Source: Pectinophora gossypiella
Lineage: Eukaryota > Arthropoda > Insecta > Lepidoptera > Gelechiidae
NCBI RefSeq assembly: GCF_024362695.1
Contig: NC_065420.1
Location: forward strand, 9,959,420 to 10,023,419
Direction: 5' to 3'
Length of the DNA: 64,000 bases
Shown one piece after another: positions 11,301-19,184 of the stretch (positions are counted from its first letter, which is position 1; each line of letters opens with the position of its first letter). The notes below the pieces were generated by a model. It made no database searches. It was not told the origin of the DNA and worked only from the letters and a program-made list of their open reading frames with translations. A program made the position numbers and the translations under genes.

Positions 11301-11966
11301 ATTACCCATCCCTTTCTTTTTCAACGGATAAGAAAATGACAGGTATAACTTGAAATAAAATTAGATGGTGTGTACAGGAATTAGCACCAGTATGAATATA
11401 AAATTATGTAAAATTAACAATTATATTTTAGAGAGAAAATAATGTGAACCTCTCCCGCACTTCAGCTATGTACTAGTATGTACAACTCGTATAAATTTCA
11501 CTGTCTTTTATGGGCGTCACAGACTGTTACACTGTTGCTTATCCTCCGGTCTAGTAGCTAACACCATTTGCGGCAAATCTACAATAAGTCACGTCAAAAA
11601 AACTGTTGCTTATGAAGTGGCCAATAGTCTGCATTCTGAATAGAAAAAGAAAATAGTTTATTTCCAAATCAACATAACAATATGTGAATAAGTCTTCGCA
11701 TTAAGTACTTAAAAAGACTTGTGTCGGGAGTGACTCGCTTGCTTCCATCCTTATTTATATAAATAAATGAATGATTTAAAAAATACAGTAGTTTCTGATT
11801 TAGGCTGTACTTATTAACGGTATGTTTGTATTGGACGTATTTATTTTTCAGGTGTCTGGCATGTCCCGGCACCGGCGGGAAGGGAACAACGGAGAATGCA
11901 TTAGAAGAAGACCTCTCGTACGACGACTTAGAGTATGGAGAAGACGTCGACGCTCAGTCGGTGTAG
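2315..11966 (+). CDS. tsg: Twisted gastrulation protein, complete five-exon gene
   Basis: Secreted BMP-binding protein which, with Sog/Chordin and Tolloid proteases, shapes BMP gradients outside the cell. Coding exons are 2315-2516, 3450-3656, 7356-7491, 8607-8675 and 11852-11966 (stop TAG 11964-11966). All junctions are GT-AG and the phases agree, giving 729 nt or about 242 residues, the usual size for insect Tsg. Residues 1-20 form a signal peptide (MAGKIYLFVALVCVVPIIYA). The mature N-terminal domain (exon 1 and the start of exon 2) has about 14 cysteines, with CNEAICASVVSKC, CKCDLKDCSCCKDC and CCSCVDMCPKPND, matching the Tsg BMP-binding domain. A middle linker holds GVPGLFSAL. The C-terminal domain runs from FNCTVAYMSQC through CMSCDKCRASCRSMGA to WFHDGCCECVGDKC, YYGINESRC. 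Possible N-glycosylation sites are NDT, NCT and NES. The first in-frame ATG is used; an upstream TTG gives nothing. Introns 2-4 are full of repeats, yet the reading frame is intact. Confidence 0.95.
3157..3290. repeat. Fragment of the GAATAAGGAATAAT-ended element (tsg intron 1)
   Basis: AGAATAAGGAATAATA is followed by CTCCCCACCAGC and GAGCTAGGTTTATGTCA, then by GTGTCTGGGGTGTGCC, all parallel to the element at 40118-40496. It lacks the right-hand terminal repeat. Confidence 0.55.
3743..5377 (+). mobile_element. Tc1-type DNA transposon, structurally complete (1635 bp), in tsg intron 2
   Basis: Two 27-bp terminal inverted repeats at 3743-3769 and 5351-5377 match perfectly (outer bases CACTTCTCATC). 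Each is flanked by TA (3741-3742 and 5378-5379), the target duplication of the Tc1/mariner superfamily. The single gene inside is open. Perfect ends plus an unbroken gene point to a recent insertion. It lies in the same orientation as tsg, within intron 2, away from splice sites. Confidence 0.95.
4080..5108 (+). CDS. Tc1-family transposase, DD34E, 342 aa, intact
   Basis: Cut-and-paste transposase that binds the element's ends and moves it into TA sites. The N-terminal 110 residues form paired helix-turn-helix DNA-binding modules (AARLHLSLSSVHRVYKRYRE at about 25-44; DSTIRRRLKDRGL at about 97-109). The RNase H-like catalytic core has D150 (FSDEC), D244 (FMHDNARAH) and E279 (MNPIEHLWDELK), with 34 residues between the last two, the Tc1 signature. 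SWTVWGGI at about 188-195 is also typical. The length of 342 aa matches the family and no stop or frameshift interrupts it. The start at 4080 is the first ATG after the left inverted repeat. Confidence 0.95.
   Translation: MDTSPTEAAQVVALLDSGLSQRVVAARLHLSLSSVHRVYKRYRETGLFTRRSGSGRNRVTSERDDRFIVTTSLRNRRLNAFQLQQRLRVVRRVAVSDSTIRRRLKDRGLVPHKPANGPKLTADHRRARLNFAREHLNWSYLQWSKVLFSDECKIMLYGNDGRNKVYRRDGERYAQCCIEEKVSYGGGSWTVWGGISADGKTELAFVSGPRLPALNCHRYVEECLEPHVMPYAHFIGNGFIFMHDNARAHTAGVVRDYLNEVDISIMEWPARSPDMNPIEHLWDELKRRIRARDPAPETLSQLQDAIQEEWDNIPQHVIVTLIRSMKNRMEAVIRARGGNTSY
5400..5860. other. tsg intron 2, no recognised feature
   Basis: AT-rich sequence between the Tc1 element and the retroelement relic. 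Nothing was recognised. Confidence 0.4.
5864..6379 (-). pseudogene. Degenerate 3' end of a non-LTR retrotransposon (RTE-like)
   Basis: The minus-strand frame ends with ERPKETWRRLADRELKTLGL, EKATEAAKDREEWKPVI and RSLHPNRG, the pattern found at the C-terminus of RTE-type reverse transcriptases. The part upstream (6000-6379) holds a plausible but weak continuation (ILWRLMSHEM). No reverse-transcriptase core is present, so it is a 5'-truncated relic in tsg intron 2. Confidence 0.6.
6380..6840. other. tsg intron 2, no recognised feature
   Basis: Intron sequence with no coding, RNA or repeat signal that could be identified. Confidence 0.4.
6845..7018 (+). repeat. Body of the GACCTCCGTGG SINE, head missing
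   Basis: The blocks CGGAAGGCACGTAAAGCC, ACGTGAGCCATGGCAGGGGC, CTTTGGCGGCTC and CCACACGATTGAAGAAG match the 3' body of the complete SINE at 34336-34658. The tRNA-like head is absent. Confidence 0.7.
7050..7145 (+). repeat. Dispersed repeat GATCATGGCACTTGCAACAG
   Basis: This block runs from GATCATGGCACTTGCAACAG to the words CGCGGTAAGAACCCG and TTATTATGTGTTTTAA. It recurs at 59785-59880 in the same orientation, and its end recurs at 10390-10440 in reverse. It is probably a piece of a larger element. Confidence 0.6.
7146..7320. repeat. Retroelement/SINE tail fragments before tsg exon 3
   Basis: CATCATCTCTCTAGC...CACAGGGTCCGCTTACC matches, in reverse, the 3' body of the SINE at 39061-39392. It is followed by CTGCTCCACTGCGGGTTGG, which also occurs at 61050. 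Both end just before tsg exon 3. Confidence 0.6.
7941..8415 (+). repeat. Duplicated ~165-bp block in tsg intron 3
   Basis: 7941-8107 and 8251-8415 are about 90% alike by eye, offset by 310 bases. Both run from GGCCTTCC through GGACCGTGTCAGGCACAGAT to ACCGTGAATTCTGG. The open frames across them are incidental. Confidence 0.75.
8700..8905. repeat. Repeat fragments in tsg intron 4: SINE body piece, then a palindromic MITE
   Basis: 8712-8783 (AAACCCACATTCCCGAGAAA...CCTGTATTGGGCTG) matches the SINE body at 39210-39262. 8784-8905 is a shortened copy of the CCGATTCCTGCAG element: TCCTAATTTTATTTTAAGTT is followed by its inverse CTTAAAATAAAATTAGA. Confidence 0.6.
9140..9420 (+). repeat. Dispersed repeat, uninterrupted copy (empty site for the 3.86-kb element)
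   Basis: CTACGCTCTTGTCGGTGCAG, AGGGAAAAATAGGGCAGTGG, GGACGGCGCCCAGAGTAG and GACAGTTACTGCTGCCCTCT match, in reverse, 54023-54092 joined to 49990-50164. The join GGGCAGTGGTTTCCC is intact here and split by the 3.86-kb insertion there. Shorter relatives of its left end occur at 10484 and 61425. It is probably the 3' end of a non-LTR element. Confidence 0.75.
9527..9545 (+). repeat. Poly-G run of 19
   Basis: An uninterrupted run of 19 G. Such runs are often miscounted in assemblies. Confidence 0.9.
9565..10154. mobile_element. Non-autonomous TA-flanked inverted-repeat element (590 bp), tsg intron 4
   Basis: Ends are CAGGGTGGCCCAGAAGTT on the left and AACTTCTGGGCCACCCTG on the right, an 18-bp inverted match, flanked by TA on both sides (9563-9564, 10155-10156). 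There is no open gene, so it would depend on a transposase from elsewhere, probably Tc1/mariner type. Confidence 0.85.
10160..10650. repeat. Mosaic of repeat fragments in tsg intron 4
   Basis: 10180-10275 (GTAAGTGCGCAATGC, CAAATGTCAAATAGC, GATGAATTGCTTCGAT) resembles the element at 12021-12415. 10322-10362 (CACGCCTATTTCCCACTGG) is a retroelement tail. 10386-10425 is the reverse of the end of 7050-7145. 10484-10640 (GAGCCATGCTCTTGTCGGTG) is a relative of the repeat at 9140. Confidence 0.55.
11022..11389. mobile_element. Palindromic MITE, CCGATTCCTGCAG family, in tsg intron 4
   Basis: Long imperfect terminal inverted repeats: GATTCCTGCAGACACC...ATACCCGTCATTTTCTTATC on the left is mirrored by GATAAGAAAATGACAGGTAT...GTACAGGAATTAGC on the right. 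A second full-length copy is at 35599-35938 and a shortened one at 8784-8905. There is no coding capacity. Confidence 0.8.
11545..11605 (+). repeat. Retroelement tail fragment (GCGGCAAATCTACAATAAGT)
   Basis: ACACCATTTGCGGCAAATCT followed by ACAATAAGTCACGTCAAAAA recurs at 34690-34735 and, in reverse, at 54690. It is the extreme 3' end of a non-LTR family ending near an A-rich tail. Confidence 0.65.
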
Positions 11967-12020
11967 ACCACAAAGTTATGACGTCATATCACAGTGGCAG
12001 TGTACCTACGCTATGAATAT

Positions 12021-12415
12021 AGGGTGGTCAAAAACGCCACATCGAAGCAATTCATCTAAAATAGCAATATTGCAATTTGACATTTGCTCATATAAAAGTA
12101 AGTGCGCAATGCACACAAATGTCAAATAGCAAATCAAATCAAAATCTTTATTTGTGAATACAGACATACAAAAGGATGTTACTCTATGGACAAATGTGGT
12201 TCCTATACTTGACATTGACAGTAATGGTTGTCTCTACTCTATGACGACCGGTTGACATACAACCATAAAGTTGAAGTTGAAGGATATTACATAAAATTAT
12301 TAAAATCTCTGTATTCATCCTGTTAGGCATACAAATAGTGGCTTATTATTTAAGTAGTAGTAGCAATATTGCATTTCTTAGATGAATTGCTTCGATGTGG
12401 CGTTTTTAATTCCTA
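12021..12415. mobile_element. Inverted-repeat element with a nested retroelement tail
   Basis: Left end at 12023-12070 (TCAAAAACGCCACATCGAAG, then CAATTCATCTAAAATAGCAA) is mirrored at 12364-12412 (GATGAATTGCTTCGATGTGG). Between them, 12131-12350 (CAAATCAAATCAAAATCTTT...) is a reversed retroelement 3' end. It interrupts ATAGCAA...TAGCAATATTGC and so inserted later. The element may form part of the tsg 3' untranslated region; no close AATAAA is seen. Confidence 0.65.
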
Positions 12416-12434
12416 GGGGGTTATTATACAACCC

Positions 12435-12705
12435 AATCCACCGCGACCCGTACGTCAAGGTGACATCGAGATCAGGACAAACGACTTTACACGTTAGACA
12501 AAGAATCAGAATTTCATAATTTATCTTGAACCTAGTAGACGACCCAATTGGGCCAATTGTTAATAATATGTCCGACATTTCATCACGTTTTTCTATGACG
12601 TCACAGTGTGCTTTTTCATACAAATTCCATAGTCATTTCGTGTTTTGACGTTAAGTAAAAAGTAACTGATTTGACTAGTTGGAAACTACCCTATTTGCTA
12701 TTAGA
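12435..12705. repeat. Dispersed repeat, reverse copy of 33103-33370
   Basis: CAGAATTTCATAATTTATCT, ACGTTTTTCTATGACGTCA, ACAAATTCCATAGTCATTTC and GATTTGACTAGTTGGAAACT occur here, and in opposite orientation or partial order at 33103-33370. The two copies suggest a mobile element with internal rearrangement. Confidence 0.55.
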
Positions 12706-12839
12706 GTACACGAAGCTGATGTGACCTTGACGCATGGGGCAGGAAGGATTATGACGTCACAGAGTTATGACGTCATCGTGGTTAGGTTACTCGACGAGTA
12801 GTCGGAAGCGACTACGATGCTACGACGTCATCGATAGGG

Positions 12840-13240
12840 TAAGTTAGACTTATCTTGGAGGGAATTATTTGGAAAGTACATACTGGTTTTGACAGAAACG
12901 TTTAACACAATATAAGCTCACGAATATATCCCAATTGGGGTAGTCATAGGTTAAAAACTCCTTGTCCTGGTACTTTTTGTTAGACCAACGTGGTAGGAAA
13001 CTTTTTGAGATTTTTCTTCATGCAATAAACTTTACAGAAAAATAAAATAACACCACAAATCAATACTTTCCAAGTTATCTCACCAATGTATTGATGTAAT
13101 AAGAATTTTTGTACCTTATTTAAATCCTGTATTTCTTCAGTAGTTAGCGTATACCAGTCTTAGTATGTAATTATGTGTTCGGGCAAAAGGTATTGTTTAG
13201 TCAGTAGGTAGTTTATAGTAAGTAAGTAGTAAGCTACATG
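12840..13240. other. No recognised feature
   Basis: AT-rich intergenic DNA; an AATAAA occurs near 13038 on the plus strand. Nothing else could be recognised. Confidence 0.35.
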
Positions 13241-13243
13241 TTA

Positions 13244-13632
13244 CCATGATATAAGAAAACCCGGAATGCTCAATCCTATGAAAAGCCGCCATTGCTAGCC
13301 CTTTGATGACGTAAGTGTTACCACTGTGTTACCATTAAATTGGTATCTCCAACATTCCAAGGACGTAAATTTTATTATTGAAAATTAAGTTATTAGTGAC
13401 TGACTAATGTATTTAATTATTATTACTTGTCACACATATAAAAACCATAAAAACTGTAAGTAAATCTTTTACTAAAAGTTCAAAATTTCCTTGCAAAGTA
13501 AATATAGAAACATTGGTCGGAGGTAATTTATTTTTTACGAAATGGCAATGCAAGGTGGGATCACGTCAGCTGAGCTAACCTTGAAATGTTAGCTGTCACT
13601 TTTGCATACCTGGTTTTCATATACCATACATG
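13244..13632. mobile_element. MITE with ATAAGAAAACC ends
   Basis: Terminal inverted repeats are CCATGATATAAGAAAACCCG on the left and CTGGTTTTCATATACCATAC on the right. A second copy lies reversed at 26604-26982, sharing CCAACATTCCAAGGACGTAA and GCTAACCTTGAAATGTTAGC. There is no coding capacity. Confidence 0.75.
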
Positions 13633-13750
13633 TTAGAAAGAAAGTGTTTAAGTATACTTATTCGTACTTTGTTTATAGTTTATGTTATTTTTGTGTAGTC
13701 CAGTGACTTTTAAATATGTTATTTAATTAAACGCGTAACGGATTGCATGT

Positions 13751-13907
13751 GTACAGTCATGAGCAATATAATGTACCCACTTTAGGACTCTGTCGCACTA
13801 ACATATTTGACATTTAGTGAGAATTACAGTTCAATTTGTCAAAAAAGTTAATATGACATGGTACCAAAGTGTGTACAATTATACATTATTAATGCTCGTG
13901 ACCGTAC
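13751..13907. mobile_element. GTAC-ended MITE, copy 1
   Basis: GTACAGTCATGAGCAATA on the left is mirrored by AATGCTCGTGACCGTAC on the right. The inside carries ACTCTGTCGCACTAACATAT and CAATTTGTCAAAAAAGTTAA. Other copies: 23373-23518 (same orientation), 32252-32398 and 56638-56785 (reversed). Confidence 0.8.
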
Positions 13908-13949
13908 AATGTATCAAAAACGTTTTTGACAGCATTGGTGTCCATAATT

Positions 13950-15010
13950 GTACATAAGACCACGCCTATTTCCCGTTGGGGTAGGCAGAGACCACTTAAT
14001 CATGATATTTGGACCCGTATATTCCGCACGAGAACCTTCAAAAATTGAATAGTAATTTAGATATTTTAATTTAAAATTGGAATTTAATCCTTTTTTAGTA
14101 AGTATAATTTAATTTCTATTTATTTTCTTACTCCGTCCTTGGCTTAGTCGAAAACATATCGAGATTACGTTTACTATAATTAAAATCGTAAATACTATAA
14201 TTAATTACGTTTACTATGATCATCCAGTTGTTATCCAACTACGAAAAAGAATACTTTTTTCAAATACAGTCCTAAACGATACCCATCAATAATTTTCAGA
14301 ATATTCAATAATTGTTCCCATTTTTGGCAAACATTTTTAAAGTAACTGAACTTTTTGTTCGCGATAGAATATCATTTTCCTTATCCCGTTTTCACGGGAC
14401 GGGGGACGGGGGGGGGTCCGCTTACCTAACCTAAAGATTTGACAGGTCTGGTTTTTATAGAAGCTACCAGTCTGATTTTCCATGTCGTGAAGGGAAAACC
14501 AGCCCAAAACATGTTAGGTGACATACCTCGAAAAACGCATTTTTCGAGCACGTTAGTTTCCTCACGATGTTTTCATATAATCTTTATATCAAATTTAACA
14601 AATATTTATTCAGTAACATAGTTTACACTTTGAATCGTCATTTTTATATAACGAACGTCTTATCCGCCTAAAACTACTGCAGCTTCTCACAACATGTACA
14701 GCCGAGGAAAAGAAGCTGTAAGAAAAACCTCGGCACAAAGCCGTTCTTAAAAAAAACAAATCTTTAAAAGTATTTGGTTTTTAAGTATACAATGGTTGGA
14801 TTTTTTAGATGTAAGTTTTATAATTCTACACAATGTCAAAAAAATACCATTTGAATGTCTCCAAGTGCCAAATGAGTTGCTTGTACAAAACATGCCATTA
14901 CGTTTAGATTTTCCATGTTAGATTTATTTAACTACCCCATCGACCCTGGTGTCAGGGTTACTATTGAGCCGCCAAAGGCTCCTGATATGGCTCATGTAAC
15001 GACTACTAAC
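13950..15010. repeat. Mosaic of retroelement and SINE fragments
   Basis: 13957-14000 (CCACGCCTATTTCCCGTTGG) is a retroelement tail. 14385-14600 (GTCCGCTTACCTAACC, TGGTTTTTATAGAAGC, GTGACATACCTCGAAAAACG) is the reversed body of the SINE at 39061. 14591-14760 (reversed AATAAA tail with CAGCTTCTCACAACATGTAC) is the same retroelement 3' end found forward at 46470-46651. 14935-15003 is a reversed piece of the GACCTCCGTGG SINE. Confidence 0.6.
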
Positions 15011-15355
15011 TTCATCACCATTACTTTATTGTAATATATTTAGTATTGAGTGGTTGAGGAACATACTCTACTTTTTATATTCCTTTTACTAAATAAGTTA
15101 CTTAAGTATACTCGGTGTAAGCTCAGAACAAATTATTATTAAGATATGTATTTAAGAATCTCTGTAAACCGCCATGTATCAATGTAGTGCCTTATAGTTG
15201 TAGGTATCTGTGCCTGAGTATGTGTTTTTATTTTTTTTATACGCAATTTACAATGTTATATTAAGGCTTTATGTGAATCTACAATAAAATCGAATTTATT
15301 ATATATATTTTTTAGTTTTATTCCGCTTTTTATACCTATCTCTACTTACATATAG

Positions 15356-15544
15356 GCTGTTAGTGACATCGTAACGAAAACTTAGAGGGATTCTGAGTTG
15401 ATGTTATGTGGAATTTTCCATCGCAAAAGTATGAAATTGAAAATAATTAAAAAAAAAAAAAATGAAATTCCACTCGATAACAACTCAGAATCATGGTCTG
15501 AATCATCCCCCTCAGTATTCGTTATGATGTCACTAACACCTGTA
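15356..15544. mobile_element. Foldback MITE, GTTAGTGACATCG family, copy 1
   Basis: GTTAGTGACATCGTAACGAA and GAGTTGATGTTATGTGGAAT are mirrored by AATTCCACTCGATAACAACT and TTCGTTATGATGTCACTAAC. Most of the element is arm, so it folds into one long hairpin. Other copies: 24000-24056 (partial), 28879-29086, 45320-45545, 58975-59100 (partial), 59151-59343 and 59628-60012. Confidence 0.85.
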
Positions 15545-15885
15545 TATTTACACCTGGGTCGATCTGTCTGACTGGTTTTTTTATCATAAATAAAATACTA
15601 AGTACGTTGTTTTTAAGTTTAATTTAATAAGAATAAGTGTAAACTAAGGTAGTATGATTGATGAGCTCGTCGGTCATCGAACTTATCACCCACTCAAAAA
15701 GAAGACAGTAACTGTTGAGTATACCAAATAAATAAATACCTAAATGAAAGAAACGAGTCTAAGAAAAAAATTCTTGTCACAAATCGCCACGTTTCGTCCA
15801 TGATGCTAAATGAAAGCAAAAAATAAATAAAGTAAAAACTATTTGGTGAGGTACGATTATGTATCACAATTTTGTTCCAGCTATC
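15545..15885. other. Left flank of the 5S array
   Basis: Mostly unrecognised AT-rich DNA. The last 30 bases (TTATGTATCACAATTTTGTT...) are the conserved block found immediately upstream of the 5S genes. Confidence 0.45.
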
Positions 15886-16003
15886 GCCAACGTTCATACC
15901 ACGTTGAACACACCGGTTCTCGTCCGATCACCGAAGTTAAGCAACGTCGGGCGCGGTTAGTACTTGGATGGGTGACCGCCTGGGAATACCGCGTAATGTT
16001 GGC
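15886..16003 (+). rRNA. 5S ribosomal RNA gene, copy 1 (complete)
   Basis: The 118-base body starts GCCAACGTTCATACCACGTT and ends CCGCGTAATGTTGGC. Its two ends pair to form helix I. The internal control region is complete: box A AGTTAAGCAACGTCGG, and box C GGATGGGTGACCGCC. A run of five T at 16004-16008 is a normal Pol III stop. It is identical over its length to copies 2, 6, 7 and 8. The protein-like open frames across it are meaningless. Confidence 0.95.
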
Positions 16004-16268
16004 TTTTTGCTCAAATATTTTTTGTGTAAGTATAACACTTTTTTTTGAACAATCGAATTCAAGGGTTGTCTCATGTGCAAAAACCAGTGAAAAATGCAAT
16101 GATGCTGGCTGATTGTACCCTTAGCCACGAAGTACCTACGACTGGATTGTCTGATCTTTCGGATCGAACACAACTTTTGATTTGATTGACAGTTTTGAAA
16201 ATACTGCCATTATTTACTATAAGAACATGAACGCGATAGAACTAGTTTGAAAACAGTCAAACTAAAAT

Positions 16269-18384
16269 TTGATACTGACCATAGAATGGTAAGAAGCACG
16301 CTCACAGGAATCGAACCTAAAAAATCTAGGAAACTTGTTTCCCGGGCCTCTGTCAAAGTCGTCTTACCAATACCGGGCGTATTGCAGAAAGAACTGGAAA
16401 TAGCACTACAAAGTGAGCAACACATTGAAGAGACAGATGTACAGGTTTTATATGATAAATTAGAAAATGAACTCAAAAAGTTTGCCAAAAAGTTACAACC
16501 ACTGCAAAGAAAAAAAGATGACATAGGCGAAGAAGCTCGAGAACTGTTAAAAAAGAGGAAGCAGATGCTTGAAGAGAAGCCCAGAAACAAAAAGCATATT
16601 GCAGACATTAGTAAAATGATAAGCGAATGTATCAGGAAACACAAGAAACATACAAGAGTAAACATAATTTCGAAACACATAGAAAAGACCGGAGGCATAA
16701 ATAAAGCACGCAACGAGTTAAAACAGGACAAGAACTGGATCCCAAACATGGTGGATAAAGCTGGCAAAAAAGATACAAACAGAAAACGTATTCTTCACAT
16801 AGCAACACAATATTACAAAGACCTGTACAACGATAATGATGTATCCCATTTCCCAAGTCTGAAAGGACTAAGTGAAGAAGAAATACCACCTCTGCTACAT
16901 AGTGAAGTGAAAAGAGCCATTATGACCCAAAAAGAAGACAAGTCACCAGGAGATGATAATATTAATAACGAACTTTTAAAAGGGACTATAGACGTCATTT
17001 TGCCTACGATTACTGCCTTGTATGATGAGATAATAAGAACTGAACAGATACCAAAACAGTGGACACAATCAACAATCATACTCTTACACAAAAAGGGAGA
17101 CAAAAATCAAATCGGCAACTACCGTCCCATCAGTCTAATGTCCAATTTATATAAAGTGTTCTCAAAAATAATTTTAGAGAGAATAACGACAATCCTTGAC
17201 GAAAATCAACCAATGGAACAGGCTGGATTTCGGAAGCACTTTTCTACAATTGACCATATCCACGCGATCAAACAGATAATCGAAAAATGTAACGAATTTA
17301 ATTTACCATATTTTATTGGGTTCGTAGATTATAACAAAGCATTTGACTCCATCAAACAAATGTCTTTGGGAAGCCCTCCACAATCAAGGAATTCCAATTA
17401 AATACATAAGAATTATAAAAGAAATTTATAAAAGCTGTTCTGCCAAAATTCGACTAGAGAAAGAAGGAGAAGAATTCAAAATAAAGAAGGGTGTACGACA
17501 GGGAGACCCACTCTCACCAAAGCTCTTCTCAGCTGTGTTAGAAAATATATTCAGAGAACTAAACTGGGATAAGTTTGGAATCAATATAAATGGCAAAAAG
17601 ATAAACCATCTTAGATTCGCAGATGACCTCATTTTAATCACTGAAACACCAGAGAATCTGCAGGTAATGCTACAACAACTAGCTACACAAAGCAGAGCTG
17701 CGGGTTTAACAATGAATACAAGTAAAACGAAACTAATGACTAACCAGACACCAACTAGAATTATGGTAGACAACGAAGAGATTGAGTTCATAGAGAGCTA
17801 CACATATCTGGGTCAGATCATATCACCAAAAGATCAAATGAACAAAGAAGTGCAACAAAGGATATCGTCGGGATGGAAAAGATACTGGTCTCTCAGAGAA
17901 ATAATGAAGGACAGTTATTTTCCCATGCACTCGAAAGCAAAAATCTTCAACTCTTGCATTCTGCCTTGTCTATCGTATGGATGTCAAACATGGTCTCTTA
18001 CGAAAGTTCAAGCCAAAAAAATACAAGTTTGTCAGAACAGTATGGAGAGGAGCATCCTAAAAGTTAGAAGAAAAGACAGAGTGAGACTGACCGATATAAG
18101 GAAAAAGACGAAGGTCAAAGACATAACAGAACACATAAGAAAAATCAAATGGCGTTGGACTGGACATTATGATGCGAGAAAAAATTGAGAAATGGACAAA
18201 AGACGTAACCGAGTGGTACCCCAGATACGGAACAAGAAAGAGAGGAAGACCAATTAAGAGATGGGAAGAAGAGATAAAAAATACAGCAGGAAATATGTGG
18301 AGAAGGCTGGCGAGAGACAGGGATAAGTGGAAAGAGCTGGAGGAGGCCTTTGTCAAAAGACAAATGGACGAAGAGCATAATTAA
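16269..18384 (+). pseudogene. Endonuclease/reverse transcriptase remnant (RTE-like), two frameshifts
   Basis: The frame opens in the last residues of an AP-like endonuclease (DTDHRMVRSTL). A lysine-rich linker follows, then the reverse transcriptase: LLHKKGDKNQIGNYRPISL, FVDYNKAFDSI, GVRQGDPLSPKLF, and the catalytic LRFADDLILI at about 17611-17640. The C-terminal part has LSYGCQTW, WRWTGH, RKRGRPIKRWEEEI and DRDKWKELEEAF. Two frame changes, near 17345 and near 18170, break it; otherwise the frames are open, so the copy is not old. The truncated start makes it non-functional regardless. Confidence 0.9.
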
Positions 18385-18485
18385 ACACATCTTTATTTCT
18401 TTTTTAATATTATGTATAAGCTAAAAAAAAAAAAAAAATTGTTACAATAAGTCCATAATAAAGGCTATATCTATCTATCTATCTA
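16269..18485 (+). mobile_element. 5'-truncated non-LTR retrotransposon (RTE-like) in a 5S spacer
   Basis: The insert lies in a class-A spacer. The 12-base word TCAAACTAAAAT is duplicated on both sides (16257-16268 and 18486-18497); it is single in the uninterrupted spacers near 21247 and 21851. The 3' end is an A run, then TAATAAAGGC and a (TATC)n tail, as expected for RTE-type elements. The 5' end begins inside the endonuclease domain, so the copy is dead on arrival. Confidence 0.9.
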
Positions 18486-18587
18486 TCAAACTAAAATTAA
18501 ACTAAGTTTGTGTCTGCCAGAATAGCCATCATTATTCATTGGAATGGTAACGTAGCGGTTATATATCACAATTTTGTTACCGCTATC

Positions 18588-18705
18588 GCCAACGTTCATA
18601 CCACGTTGAACACACCGGTTCTCGTCCGATCACCGAAGTTAAGCAACGTCGGGCGCGGTTAGTACTTGGATGGGTGACCGCCTGGGAATACCGCGTAATG
18701 TTGGC
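18588..18705 (+). rRNA. 5S ribosomal RNA gene, copy 2 (complete)
   Basis: Same 118-base body as copy 1, with all control boxes. The terminator is weaker: one A, then four T (18707-18710). A class-B spacer follows. Confidence 0.93.
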
Positions 18706-19143
18706 ATTTTGCAATTTCATTTTTAAACAATCGTATTTGAGTGATGTCTTGTGAAATGTGCACTTACATGAAGTTGAAAGCGGTAAAAAAGTGCAATCGA
18801 TACACATTTTTTAGCGTGACTTTCGTGCGTATTATATTATCCATCCATCGGGACCTATTCGGGTCTGATGCATCGGGCAAATATAATATAAAAAATTATG
18901 GCTAAATAATGGTCCCGCCCACCGCTGAACTAAAATTACACTGCCGACCCCGACGCGACGCGTCCCTATGGCAATCCATGTCGTCATATCGTGGCTAAGC
19001 TTCAAATGGCATACACTAGCTTCCCCGACAATCGATACCCATTTCCTCTACGTTGGTAAGCAAAAACAGTATAAACTGATATCAATTTTGTTTAAAAAAT
19101 AAGTATACCAACGGTTATGTATCACAATTTTGTTCCAGCTATC

Positions 19144-19184
19144 GCCAACGTTCATACCACGTTCGAATACCGCGTAATGTTGGC
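19144..19184 (+). pseudogene. 5S rRNA gene, copy 3, internal deletion
   Basis: Bases 1-20 of the gene are joined, through one extra C, to bases 99-118. The missing 78 bases include boxes A and C, so Pol III factor TFIIIA could not bind. The upstream block and terminator are kept. Confidence 0.9.

Larger units (their letters stand above)
11979..12830. promoter_or_regulatory. Cluster of TGACGTCA (CRE-like) palindromes downstream of tsg
   Basis: The CREB/ATF half-palindrome pair TGACGTCA occurs at 11979-11986, 12597-12604, 12752-12759 and 12768-12775, with a one-mismatch copy (CGACGTCA) at 12823-12830. The first is 13 bases past the tsg stop. Some lie inside repeats, so function is uncertain. 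Confidence 0.4.

Noticed and set aside
15843..16112. Open frames over 5S genes containing HTGSRPITEVKQRRARLVLGW (also at 20721, 21299, 21904, 22269 and reversed)
   Set aside because: They are translations of the 5S rRNA gene itself and recur only because the RNA gene recurs.
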